From NCBI GenBank assembly GCA_900555855.1, contig USML01000057.1, forward strand, positions 1 to 12,214: DNA of 12,214 nucleotides, written 5' to 3'. Of the stretch, positions 1 to 6,325 are shown one piece after another. Under the pieces are notes generated by a model that saw only the letters and a list, made by a program, of their open reading frames with translations, had not been told where the DNA came from and did not search any database. The stretch is from an uncultured Eubacteriales bacterium (lineage in GTDB: Bacteria; Bacillota; Clostridia; Oscillospirales; Butyricicoccaceae). Positions within the stretch are counted from its first letter, which is position 1. Each line of letters starts with the position of its first letter. Both the position numbers and the translations under genes were made by a program.

Positions 1-40
1 CTGCATATCGTCGGCAGCGTCAGATGTGTATAAGAGACAG
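1..40 (+). other. Illumina Nextera adapter plus i5 index remnant (non-genomic)
   Basis: Bases 8-40 equal the full 33-base Nextera Read 1 oligonucleotide: TCGTCGGCAGCGTC at 8-21, then the 19-base Tn5 mosaic end AGATGTGTATAAGAGACAG at 22-40. The first seven bases, CTGCATA, match the last seven of the Nextera XT i5 index S506 (ACTGCATA, from memory), which lies directly before this oligonucleotide in a finished library. This is untrimmed library sequence at a contig end. Any reading frame running into it, such as a minus-strand frame ending in the peptide SLIHI, is artefactual. Confidence 0.98.
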
Positions 41-90
41 GCAAGGCGCCATCAGGGCGAGCCGGTGACTGCGCTGCCTGACGGCATAGA

Positions 91-175
91 TTGAAGCATA
101 TCTTTTTTGCCCGCGCTCCGGGGGCTTGCGCTTGTGCGCCCTTTCCGGAAGGACGCTTGGATCACAATGCTTCAA
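91..175. repeat. 9-bp inverted repeat with 67-base interior
   Basis: TTGAAGCAT at 91-99 is the exact reverse complement of ATGCTTCAA at 167-175. The interior is G/C-rich with a TTTTTT run (102-107) beside the left arm. It could form a large structured RNA or mark the ends of a small interspersed element, but a 9-bp match at this spacing can also occur by chance. Confidence 0.25.
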
Positions 176-381
176 CCCTGCACCGCCGGAAAAAGTATAC
201 CACAGCTTCCGCAAAAAATCTTCCCCACAAACAGCGAATGTGCGGTCAATGAGGGAGAAAATGCACTTCAGATGCACTTTTGCGCCGGCCTGTGATGCTG
301 CGGCAAGTAGGCTGCGCATCGCATCCTGTTTATCGCCCTTGCCGGTTTTGCCTTTCTGCGGCAGGCGACCGCCTTCCGGAA

Positions 382-410
382 TTGAATATCCGGAAATGAT
401 CTGCTATACT
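382..410 (+). promoter_or_regulatory. Probable sigma-A promoter of the broken hydrolase
   Basis: The -35 box is TTGAAT (382-387), followed by a 17-base spacer and the -10 box TATACT (405-410), extended by an upstream TG at 402-403. Transcription would begin near 417, giving a leader of about 54 bases. Two copies of the palindrome TCCGGA (375-380 and 389-394) flank the -35 box and could bind a regulator, although such short sites may be coincidental. Confidence 0.65.
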
Positions 411-417
411 TGCATTG

Positions 418-453
418 ATACAATTCGCATCAGCGATGCTGATCAATTGGTAT
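418..453 (+). promoter_or_regulatory. Leader dyad or operator between promoter and ribosome-binding site
   Basis: The core is ATCAGC (429-434), loop GAT, GCTGAT (438-443). Outside an internal loop the pairing resumes between ATACAATT (418-425) and AATTGGTAT (445-453) with one bulged G. The dyad starts at the predicted transcription start and ends five bases before the GGAGGT site (458-463). It could be a DNA operator or an RNA hairpin at the 5' end of the transcript. The structure is read directly from the sequence and its function is inferred. Confidence 0.45.
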
Positions 454-470
454 TCGCGGAGGTGCCAAGC

Positions 471-1207
471 ATGAATGACAGCAGAGATTTCAAAAAAGAG
501 TATGATGTCTTTTTGCAGAAGGTTCCGTATCAAACGGCGGTGGTTGACGACATAAAAGTGAGATACCAATATGGCGGCAAGGATGGCGCTCCGGTCATTC
601 TCTTTTTTAGCGGATTAGAGATGCAGGAAATGTGGATGCCGTATGCCGAACGGCTTGGGAAGAAATACAGATTTCTGATTTATGAATATCCCTTCCATAC
701 GGTCCATGCAGACGAGCAGATCGACTTTGCTGCAAAGCTATTGAAGGCACTGTCCATTGAAAGGGTGATCCTGATCGGCGCCAGCGATGGCGGCGTATAT
801 GCCCAGATCTTTGCAAAAAGACACCCGGGATCCGTTTCGGCCATGATCCTGACGACCACCTTGACGGTGGATTCCGATTATGTCAGAGACATTCGGAAAG
901 AGCGCTTTTCAGCGCCGATGTTCCTTCTTTTATTGAAGCTGGTCCCCGCAAAAACGGAAAGGACTATCCGCCTTTCAAGGAACGGGATTTTGCGTATCTG
1001 CGGGGAAAAATACAGGTTCTCCTTCCGGAAAAAGATATGTTCAAAAAAGAGGATCAGGACCGCCTTGCGGAGCTGTTCGGAAAGCTGGATGCGGAAATTC
1101 TCCATGTTCCGGGCGGACACGCAGGCTTTATCGTTCAGGCAGAGCGCTATATGGATCGGATGGAAGCGTTTTTGGAGAAACATGGATCCCAGTGCCGATC
1201 TGTGTGA
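471..1207 (+). pseudogene. Alpha/beta hydrolase, frameshifted
   Basis: The ATG at 471 follows GGAGGT (458-463) with a 7-base gap. The first frame gives an alpha/beta-hydrolase N-terminal half with the nucleophile elbow GASDGG (Ser at about residue 105). After residue about 160, near AAAAA at 950-954, the open frame becomes basic nonsense. The frame one step back instead reads PPFKERDFAYLRGK, then LLPEKD (likely catalytic Asp), then VPGGHAGF (catalytic His), and stops at 1205-1207. The triad is therefore split over two frames. Adding one base in the A run would join them into about 245 residues. The Ser-Asp distance of about 84 residues is also short for this fold, so part of the lid may be lost, which favours a true deletion over a read error. 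The substrate cannot be inferred. Confidence 0.8.
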
Positions 1208-1260
1208 AAAGAAAGACCGTCTTATGAAAAATGTGCGGCCGATCAAGCAAACAAGAAAGA

Positions 1261-1287
1261 ACGGAGCGCCCGAGGGCGCTCCGTTTT
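1261..1287. terminator. Bidirectional intrinsic terminator between convergent genes
   Basis: A perfect 10-bp stem is formed by ACGGAGCGCC (1261-1270), loop CGAG, and GGCGCTCCGT (1275-1284). A T run (1284-1287) follows on the plus strand. On the minus strand a pyrimidine-rich tract complementary to AAACAAGAAAGA follows. It lies between the hydrolase stop (1207) and the methyltransferase stop (1291), so it can serve both. Confidence 0.85.
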
Positions 1288-1290
1288 GCA

Positions 1291-2091
1291 TTAGATTCCG
1301 CGATGGCCGGCGCGTGGCTTTTCTGCGATCAGCAGGAAGCGGTGGATCCGGCCCTCCAAAACGCCCTTTGCCTCCAGCTGCTGCTGCGCCAGCAGCAGCC
1401 GGTCGAAGCAGGCTTCCACGCTGAAGCCGGGGAATTCCCAGGAAATGATCCGGGCAAACCACACCAGCGCGCCCACATCATAAAACCGGATGGGACGGAA
1501 GACCTCCTCGCCCCGCAGGACGGTAAAGCCCTGGTCGGCAAAGCGCTGCTTCGTCCGGGCAAGATACTGCTCCGGGAAGGGGAGCGCCGTCTGCCCCGGC
1601 AGCAGGAGCTGCACCAGCTCCCGGTCATTTTCTGCGCCCACCTGCTGGGTAAAAAAGCGTCCGCCGGGCTTGAGCACCCGGAAGATCTCCGCCGGGGCCA
1701 GGTCGCCGTGGCGGTTCAGCACCAGGTCAAACTGCTCCGAAGGAAAGGGCAGCGGCCCTTTGCCGTCTGCGGGACGAAAATCAATGCCCAGAGGCGTCAG
1801 CGTCCGCTGGCACAGGGCCACATTGGGCGGATAGCCCTCGGTGGCGGCGGTGTTGGCATAGGGATGGCCCAGCGACAGCAGGAATTCGCCGCCGCCGGTG
1901 TCGATGTCCAGAATGCGCTGCTCCGGCGTCAGCGCCTGCCGCACCAGCGTCTCATAGCTCCAGGGCAGATCCTCCTGCTCGGTGTAGCGGCCGGCGATGT
2001 GGGAAAAATCCCAGCCCTTGATGTGGGCCTGCCGCTCTTCCTCCAGCCACAGACGCTTCCATTCCTCTGCGGTTCTGTTCATGCTTTTCAT
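1291..2091 (-). CDS. Class I SAM-dependent methyltransferase
   Basis: This 266-residue protein has a Rossmann methyltransferase core. The SAM-binding motif I is LDIDTGGGEFL (about 61-71), an acidic residue ends the second strand (Glu85 in ATEGY), motif IV is FDLVLNRH (about 121-128), and LKPGGRFFTQQ (about 140-150) is the usual strand 5 region of type 11 methyltransferases. It is probably cytoplasmic, with no signal peptide or membrane segment. AGGAG lies 8 bases before the ATG at 2091. A second in-frame ATG at 2082 is possible but badly spaced from that site. The substrate is unknown: metabolite and RNA methyltransferases share this core and no targeting domain is seen. It is the last of three minus-strand genes and ends 4 bases from the bidirectional terminator. 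The 161-base gap upstream shows no clear promoter. Confidence 0.88.
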   Translation of the reverse strand: MKSMNRTAEEWKRLWLEEERQAHIKGWDFSHIAGRYTEQEDLPWSYETLVRQALTPEQRILDIDTGGGEFLLSLGHPYANTAATEGYPPNVALCQRTLTPLGIDFRPADGKGPLPFPSEQFDLVLNRHGDLAPAEIFRVLKPGGRFFTQQVGAENDRELVQLLLPGQTALPFPEQYLARTKQRFADQGFTVLRGEEVFRPIRFYDVGALVWFARIISWEFPGFSVEACFDRLLLAQQQLEAKGVLEGRIHRFLLIAEKPRAGHRGI

Positions 2092-2150
2092 AAAAATCGC
2101 TCCTTTTGATCCAAATGGCTTTCGGGCAAAAGGAAAACCCGGCGCAGGGA

Positions 2151-2196
2151 CTGACAGCGAAAAAAGCTTGCGCTGCCCGATACGGTCTGCTGTCAG
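2151..2196. repeat. 8-bp inverted repeat in the gap between lipoprotein and methyltransferase genes
   Basis: CTGACAGC (2151-2158) is the reverse complement of GCTGTCAG (2189-2196), with 30 bases between and a smaller CAGCG/CGCTG stem nested on the left side. It includes AAAAAA (T run on the minus strand), but no stem sits directly before that run, so I do not call it a terminator. It may be a weak processing or pausing structure in the minus-strand transcript. Confidence 0.3.
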
Positions 2197-2252
2197 AAAG
2201 ATTTCCGCACCGGGCGGTTATCTCGGATAAACACCATCCCAACGATCCTTTC

Positions 2253-2888
2253 TTACTGCGGCGGCTTACACTTGGAGCAGGGGGTATAGCCCCTGCTTTT
2301 GGCGTCCTGCAGTGTAACGCCGATCTTGCTCTTTTTCAAAAACGCGCAGGAGCCGCGATGATATTTTTTGCCGCTGACGGTGATATAGACCTCTGCGGCG
2401 GTCTCCTCCGGCGCCGAGGGCTGCGAAGCATCTTCCGGCTCCGCCGGGAGCGGCGTTTCCGGGGCTTCCTCCGGCTCTTCCGGCTCCTGCGCCGGCGGAG
2501 TCTCCGGGACCCGGGCCTCCAGCGCCGCCAGATATGCCGCGCGGGCCTGCGCCGCTTCTGCCTCCTGCTTTTCATAGCCGGCAGAATAGCCGGTGGAGTA
2601 GCCGGTCTCATAGCTTTCCGCCACGCCGGAGAGCAGCGCGTCCCGAGTCTCCTGAACGCCCTGACGGTAGCCCTCCGCCGTGCCGGCGTCATAGCCATGC
2701 TGATAGTCCTCCTCCGGCTGACCGGCAGTCTCGGCGGCCCCGTCGGAATAGCCGGACTGATAGCCCTCCTCATAGGCCCGCTGCCGCAGCTGCAGCAGGT
2801 CCGCTTCCGTATAGCGCTGGCCGCAGCCGCAGCAAAGCAAAAGCAGCAGCGCCGCCGCCAGCCGGAAAAGCGCACGGCTTCGCTTCAT
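2253..2888 (-). CDS. Lipoprotein with GY repeats and a Cys/His C-terminal motif
   Basis: I chose the ATG at 2888 (211 residues) because AGGTGG lies 8 bases before it. An ATG at 2915 has no such site. The N-terminus MKRSRALFRL plus a Leu-rich stretch ends in a Cys cluster (C19, C20, C22), consistent with a lipoprotein signal, though which Cys is lipidated is unclear. Residues about 35-105 carry repeated GY units such as GYQSGYSDG and GYSTGYSAGY in a likely helical region. Residues about 128-165 are a Pro/Glu-rich spacer. The C-terminus has YHRGSC (H177, C181) and GYTPCSKC (C204, C207), resembling a small zinc-binding fold of the type seen at the ends of some Firmicutes secreted proteins. Metal binding is inferred. 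It probably stands on the outer face of the membrane and its role is unknown. It starts 58 bases after obg ends and is probably cotranscribed with it. Confidence 0.82.
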   Translation of the reverse strand: MKRSRALFRLAAALLLLLCCGCGQRYTEADLLQLRQRAYEEGYQSGYSDGAAETAGQPEEDYQHGYDAGTAEGYRQGVQETRDALLSGVAESYETGYSTGYSAGYEKQEAEAAQARAAYLAALEARVPETPPAQEPEEPEEAPETPLPAEPEDASQPSAPEETAAEVYITVSGKKYHRGSCAFLKKSKIGVTLQDAKSRGYTPCSKCKPPQ

Positions 2889-2946
2889 TTCAAAGACCAC
2901 CTTTCCGCAGAGCATTCAGAACATGATCCCGGGCCGCGGCGCGGGC

Positions 2947-4227
2947 TTAATAGATATAATCGAACCGCAGGCCCAGCACATCCACCGTATCGCCCTCCCG
3001 GATGCCCCGCTGCTCCAGCATATCAAACACGCCGGCCTTGCGCAGCGTGCGCTCAAAATACATCCGGGATTCATATTCGTCAAAGTTCACGGAGCCCACG
3101 ATCTTTTCCACCCAGGCGCCGCTGACATAAAAGACCGCGTCGTCGCCCCGGCGGATCTGGATGTCCCGGGGGCCCTGCTCCCGGATGGGCTCGTCCAGCG
3201 AAAGCTCCGGCTGGAAGACCTCCACCGGCGGCAGCTGCTGCAGTTTGTTCCAGACGGCGAAGACCAGCTCCCGCACGCCCTGATTGGTGGCGGCGGAGAT
3301 CTCATACAGCGGGCAGCCCAGCTCCTCCGCCCGTTTTTTCAGGCGGGTCAGATTATCGCTGCCCTCCGGCAGCAGGTCGCATTTGTTGGCGGCGATGATC
3401 TGGGGCCGCTGGGCCAGGACGGGGCTGTATTGCTGCAGCTCCCGGCGGATGGCCTCCAGGTCGTCCACGGGATCCCGGCCCTCGCTGCCGGCGGCGTCTA
3501 CCAGATGCACCAGCAGGCGGCAGCGCTCGATGTGCCGCAGAAAGTCGTGCCCCAGGCCGGCGCCCTCGGAAGCGCCTTCGATGATGCCGGGGATGTCGGC
3601 GCAGACGAAGGAGGAGCCCTCCGCCACGAACACCACGCCCAGATTGGGCTGCAGCGTGGTGAAATGATAGTTGGCGATCTTGGGGCGGGCGGCGGAGATC
3701 ATGGAGAGCAGCGTGCTCTTGCCTACATTGGGAAAGCCGATGAGCCCCACATCCGCGATGAGCTTCAGCTCCAGCACCAGAAACCGCTCGTCGCCCTCCT
3801 GTCCGGGCTTGGCGAAGCGGGGGGCCTGACGGGTGGGCGTTGCAAAATGGGCGTTGCCCCAGCCGCCCTTGCCGCCCCGGGCAGCGATAAAGGGCTTGTC
3901 ATCGGACATATCGTGGAGCAGCGCGCCGGTGTCGCCGTCCCGGATCAGCGTCCCCAGCGGGACCTTGATGACGGTATCCGCACCGTCCTTGCCGAAGCAG
4001 CGCTTGGTGCCGCCGGGCTGGCCGTCCTCGGCGGTATATTTCCGCTTATAGCGAAAGTCCAGCAGCGTGGCCATGTGGGGGTCGGTGACAAAGACGATAT
4101 TGCCGCCCCGGCCGCCGTCGCCGCCATCGGGTCCGCCGGCCGCCACATATTTTTCCCGGTGGAAGCCGATGTGGCCATCGCCGCCGCGGCCCGCCTTGAT
4201 CCTGATTTTCGCAACATCTACAAACAT
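2947..4227 (-). CDS. obg: Obg GTPase (CgtA)
   Basis: This is a full-length Obg of 426 residues. The glycine-rich Obg fold covers about 1-158 (runs such as GGPDGGDGGRGG at 31-42). The GTPase domain has G1 GFPNVGKS (164-171), switch I TT (190-191), G3 DIPG (211-214), G4 NKCD (281-284) and G5 SAA (311-313). The Obg C-terminal (OCT) domain covers about 346-426. By family knowledge Obg is a cytoplasmic, slowly hydrolysing GTPase that binds the large ribosomal subunit, links ribosome maturation with ppGpp and growth control, and is usually essential. AGGATG lies 7 bases before the ATG. In many Firmicutes obg follows rplU and rpmA. Here it is first in its transcript with its own promoter region, divergent from the surface operon. 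All catalytic motifs are intact. Confidence 0.98.
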   Translation of the reverse strand: MFVDVAKIRIKAGRGGDGHIGFHREKYVAAGGPDGGDGGRGGNIVFVTDPHMATLLDFRYKRKYTAEDGQPGGTKRCFGKDGADTVIKVPLGTLIRDGDTGALLHDMSDDKPFIAARGGKGGWGNAHFATPTRQAPRFAKPGQEGDERFLVLELKLIADVGLIGFPNVGKSTLLSMISAARPKIANYHFTTLQPNLGVVFVAEGSSFVCADIPGIIEGASEGAGLGHDFLRHIERCRLLVHLVDAAGSEGRDPVDDLEAIRRELQQYSPVLAQRPQIIAANKCDLLPEGSDNLTRLKKRAEELGCPLYEISAATNQGVRELVFAVWNKLQQLPPVEVFQPELSLDEPIREQGPRDIQIRRGDDAVFYVSGAWVEKIVGSVNFDEYESRMYFERTLRKAGVFDMLEQRGIREGDTVDVLGLRFDYIY

Positions 4228-4268
4228 ATTTTTTCATCCTTTTCGCGCTGTGTTTCTTTTATTATATC

Positions 4269-4297
4269 AGTATAGCACGGTTTTCCCGGAATTTCCA
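4269..4297 (-). promoter_or_regulatory. Probable obg promoter
   Basis: Read on the minus strand, the -10 box TATACT (4274-4269) is extended by TG, with a 17-base spacer and a weak -35 box TGGAAA (4297-4292). The extended -10, TGCTATACT, is identical to that of the hydrolase promoter near base 405. An overlapping TATAAT at 4266-4261 is an alternative -10 but has no good -35. The start would fall near 4262, about 35 bases before the obg start codon. Confidence 0.5.
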
Positions 4298-4362
4298 GAA
4301 AAATCGAGGGGTTCCATGCCGCTTCATTTTCGAAAAAATAAAGATACTTATCAGCCAGCATA

Positions 4363-4391
4363 TTGTTTTTCGCTGAAAAATGTGGTAAAGT
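4363..4391 (+). promoter_or_regulatory. Candidate promoter of the surface operon
   Basis: TTGTTT (4363-4368), a 17-base spacer, then TAAAGT (4386-4391) preceded by TG at 4383-4384 as an extended -10. Transcription would start near 4398, giving a leader of about 100 bases that carries the two alternative hairpins. Both boxes are imperfect, but spacing, position and the TG extension agree. No alternative promoter is seen before genes 2 and 3 of the operon. Confidence 0.5.
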
Positions 4392-4416
4392 GAATGCGTA
4401 AAAATGGATGCGAATA

Positions 4417-4466
4417 GCAAAAGGCCATGGCCTTTTGCCGCTTTCACCTTTGTGAAAGCGGCAAAA
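4417..4466 (+). promoter_or_regulatory. Two mutually exclusive leader hairpins upstream of the surface operon
   Basis: Hairpin 1 is a perfect 22-base palindrome (4417-4438) with left half GCAAAAGGCCA. Hairpin 2 is a perfect 15-bp stem, TTTTGCCGCTTTCAC (4433-4447) with GTGAAAGCGGCAAAA (4452-4466), and a CTTT loop. They share TTTTGC at 4433-4438, so one RNA cannot hold both in full. No U run follows hairpin 2, so it is not a simple terminator. The GGGAGG ribosome-binding site (4485-4490) lies 18 bases downstream. Leader folding, a protein-binding site or transcript stabilisation are all possible roles. Confidence 0.6.
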
Positions 4467-4496
4467 TTGCAATCATTTCAACAAGGGAGGACGAAA

Positions 4497-5612
4497 ATGC
4501 GGAAACGAAACAGGATCCTATGCGTGCTGATGGCGGCGCTGCTGGCCGCGGCGCTGAGCCTGCCGGCGGCAGCCGAGGGGACCAGCCTGATCATCAGCGC
4601 ACCGGAGGCTCTGCCCGCCGTTGGCGAGACCTTTACCGTCACGGTGCGGATCTCCGGCAATCCCGGCCTGTGCGCGGCACAGTATACCCTCGCCTTTGAC
4701 CCGTTGGTGGTCCGCTGCGAGAGTGCTTCCGTGGGTGAGCTCCTGCGGAACACCTTCTCCGCCGCCAACCCCAACGGGACAGACGGCCCCATCGTTGCGG
4801 CGGCCACCGTGACCCCCGCCACCGGCGACGGCTCGGTGGGCGTCTTCACCTTTCAGGTGCTGAAGGCGGGGGAGACGGACTTTACCCTGCAAGACGCCAT
4901 CTTCAGCGGCGCAGACGGCGCGCCGATCCGTACCAATATCACCTCCGTCCCGGCAGAGGACAAGCCCGGCCAGCCGGATCAATCTGCCCCCGGCGGCGAG
5001 ACCGGCCAGACCCCCGGAAAAGACCCTGCGCAGCCGGATCAGTCCGGCCAGCCCCTCCCGGCGGAGCCCTTGTTTACCGATGTGCCCCAGAGCTTTTGGG
5101 GCTATGAGGCCATTCAAAAGGCGGCGCAGCTTGGTCTGGTCAACGGCGTGGGCGAGGGCAGATTTGCCCCGGAGCGCAAGCTGACCCGGGCGGAATTTGT
5201 CACCATGCTCTGGCGTCTGGCGGGCCAGCCCGCCGCAGGCGCAAAGGCCGATTTTACCGATGTCCCCGCGGAGATCTGGTATCGGGCGGGCCTGGATTGG
5301 GCGGCGGAAAAGGGCTATGTCACCGGCAACGGCGGCCGCTTTAAGCCGGAGGATCAGATCACCCGGCAGGAAGCCGTGACCATTCTCTTCCGCTACAGCG
5401 GCGGGCAGAGCGGCATGGAGACCATGTTTTCCGCCATTTATGCCGATCAGTTTTCCGACAGCGGCGCGGTGGCCTCCTGGGCGAAAAGCGCCATGGATTG
5501 GGCCATTTACAACAGCGTGATCCAGGGCGCCGGCGGCCGGCTGAACCCCACGGGGACGGCCAGCCGGGCGGAAATCGCGGCGATCTTTGTCCGTTACGCA
5601 GAAAAAGCATAA
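4497..5612 (+). CDS. Secreted cohesin-SLH protein, cell-wall anchored
   Basis: This 371-residue protein starts at the ATG 6 bases after GGGAGG. A longer in-frame start at 4404 would translate through the leader hairpins and hide the signal peptide. Residues 1-26 are a signal peptide ending in PAAA. Residues about 29-148 resemble a cohesin: early strands with GETFTVTV, the NPGL turn at 55-58, the FDP segment and the late strand GSVGVFTFQV. A Pro/Gly/Gln linker (about 151-190) contains two QPDQS units. Three SLH domains follow (about 192-243, 252-302, 318-371) with TRAE-type motifs TRAE, TRQE and SRAE. By family knowledge SLH domains bind pyruvylated secondary wall polymers and cohesins bind dockerins, so this should be a surface receptor for a dockerin protein. 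It is gene 1 of a three-gene operon, 28 bases before the dockerin gene. Some adhesin domains share this fold, so binding is inferred. Confidence 0.87.
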   Translation: MRKRNRILCVLMAALLAAALSLPAAAEGTSLIISAPEALPAVGETFTVTVRISGNPGLCAAQYTLAFDPLVVRCESASVGELLRNTFSAANPNGTDGPIVAAATVTPATGDGSVGVFTFQVLKAGETDFTLQDAIFSGADGAPIRTNITSVPAEDKPGQPDQSAPGGETGQTPGKDPAQPDQSGQPLPAEPLFTDVPQSFWGYEAIQKAAQLGLVNGVGEGRFAPERKLTRAEFVTMLWRLAGQPAAGAKADFTDVPAEIWYRAGLDWAAEKGYVTGNGGRFKPEDQITRQEAVTILFRYSGGQSGMETMFSAIYADQFSDSGAVASWAKSAMDWAIYNSVIQGAGGRLNPTGTASRAEIAAIFVRYAEKA

Positions 5613-5640
5613 AATAAAAATAGATCAGAGGAGGAGAAAC

Positions 5641-6309
5641 ATGAAAAAATTGCTGCGGACTCTTTTACTGGCGGCGGCGCTGACGGCGCTTCTGTGCGTG
5701 AGCGCTCTGGCGGCAGACAGCGCGGTCTCCAATGTCAAGGGCGGGATCCTGCCGTTGGACGGTAGCGGAAAACAGATCACTGCTGATGAAGGCAAATACA
5801 CCGGTGCGGTGCAGTTTGACCTGACGGCAACGGAGGGCCTGACCAACGGCAGCCAGTATCTGGTGCTCATGCTGAAAGACGCCGGGGAAAACCCCGTCCC
5901 CACGGCGGAAAACATCTATTACATCAACCAGAAGGCGGCCGCTGCAGACGGCAAGCTCGCTTTTACCAATGCCGGCGGCGATTCCGTTTATCCCATGGAT
6001 CTGGTCAATGGGACCTATTCCATCTATATCGTGGGCGAAGGCAAGAACTTTAACGCCGCCAAGGCAGACGCCAGCTTCACCTATGAAGCCGGGTATACGC
6101 TGGGGGATGTGGATGGAGACGGAATTGTTACGGCAACGGACGCTCTGTTTGCGCTTCAAATGGCGGTTGGCCTTAGTCAGCCGGATGGCTCAGAATGGAG
6201 CGCAGTTCAGCGACTGGCCGCAGAAGTGGATGGCGAGATACCTGTAACAGCGACTGATGCATCACTTATACTGCAGGCGGCGGTCGGCCTGTATGATTTG
6301 ACTCGATAA
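5641..6309 (+). CDS. Small secreted dockerin protein
   Basis: This 222-residue protein starts 6 bases after AGGAGG. Residues 1-25 are a signal peptide ending in ALAA. Residues about 26-150 look like one beta-rich domain with no catalytic motif that I recognise. Residues about 154-220 form a type I dockerin of two F-hand repeats. The first, DVDGDGIVTATD (156-167), has full calcium positions. The second, EVDGEIPVTATD (195-206), keeps acidic residues (E195, D197, E199, D206) but lacks the usual DG pair. Each is followed by a similar helix, ALFALQMAVGL and ASLILQAAVGL. By family knowledge dockerins dock calcium-dependently onto cohesins. Here the candidates are the cohesin-like domains of both flanking genes, 28 bases upstream and 16 bases downstream. 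The protein could be an adaptor that cross-links or decorates the SLH proteins. Codon use shifts to more A/T-ending codons within the first calcium loop (near base 6118). Confidence 0.85.
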   Translation: MKKLLRTLLLAAALTALLCVSALAADSAVSNVKGGILPLDGSGKQITADEGKYTGAVQFDLTATEGLTNGSQYLVLMLKDAGENPVPTAENIYYINQKAAAADGKLAFTNAGGDSVYPMDLVNGTYSIYIVGEGKNFNAAKADASFTYEAGYTLGDVDGDGIVTATDALFALQMAVGLSQPDGSEWSAVQRLAAEVDGEIPVTATDASLILQAAVGLYDLTR

Positions 6310-6325
6310 ATAGGAGGAAACGGTT

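Larger units (their letters stand above)
41..470. other. Non-coding stretch upstream of the broken hydrolase
   Basis: I see no convincing gene here. Open frames on both strands lack ribosome-binding sites and recognisable domains, and the minus-strand one continues into the adapter. The stretch holds a 9-bp inverted repeat (91-175), and, close to the next gene, a promoter (382-410) and a leader dyad (418-453). It may also contain the cut-off end of an interspersed repeat or a degraded gene at the contig edge, which the window alone cannot show. Confidence 0.6.

Noticed and set aside
20..319. Minus-strand frame of 99 codons at the contig start
   Set aside because: Its C-terminus is translated from the Nextera adapter, it has no recognised domain and no clear ribosome-binding site, so a real gene cannot be supported.
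2924..2943. G/C-rich hairpin-like sequence just after obg as a terminator
   Set aside because: The pairing is imperfect and no T tract follows on the minus strand. The next gene begins within 58 bases, so cotranscription is more likely.
2923..4275. Long plus-strand frame antisense to obg
   Set aside because: It lies opposite a complete, unmistakable Obg GTPase and gives low-complexity Ala/Gly/Leu-rich protein without a ribosome-binding site. It is a shadow of high G+C coding sequence.
4433..4466. Hairpin 2 of the leader as a simple intrinsic terminator
   Set aside because: The stem is strong, but the sequence after it (TTGCAATCATTT) is not a U run, and a complete operon with a good ribosome-binding site follows directly.
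4404..4496. In-frame upstream start for the cohesin-SLH gene
   Set aside because: Starting at 4404 would translate the leader hairpins and bury the signal peptide. The ATG at 4497 has an ideal GGGAGG site and gives a normal secretion signal at once.
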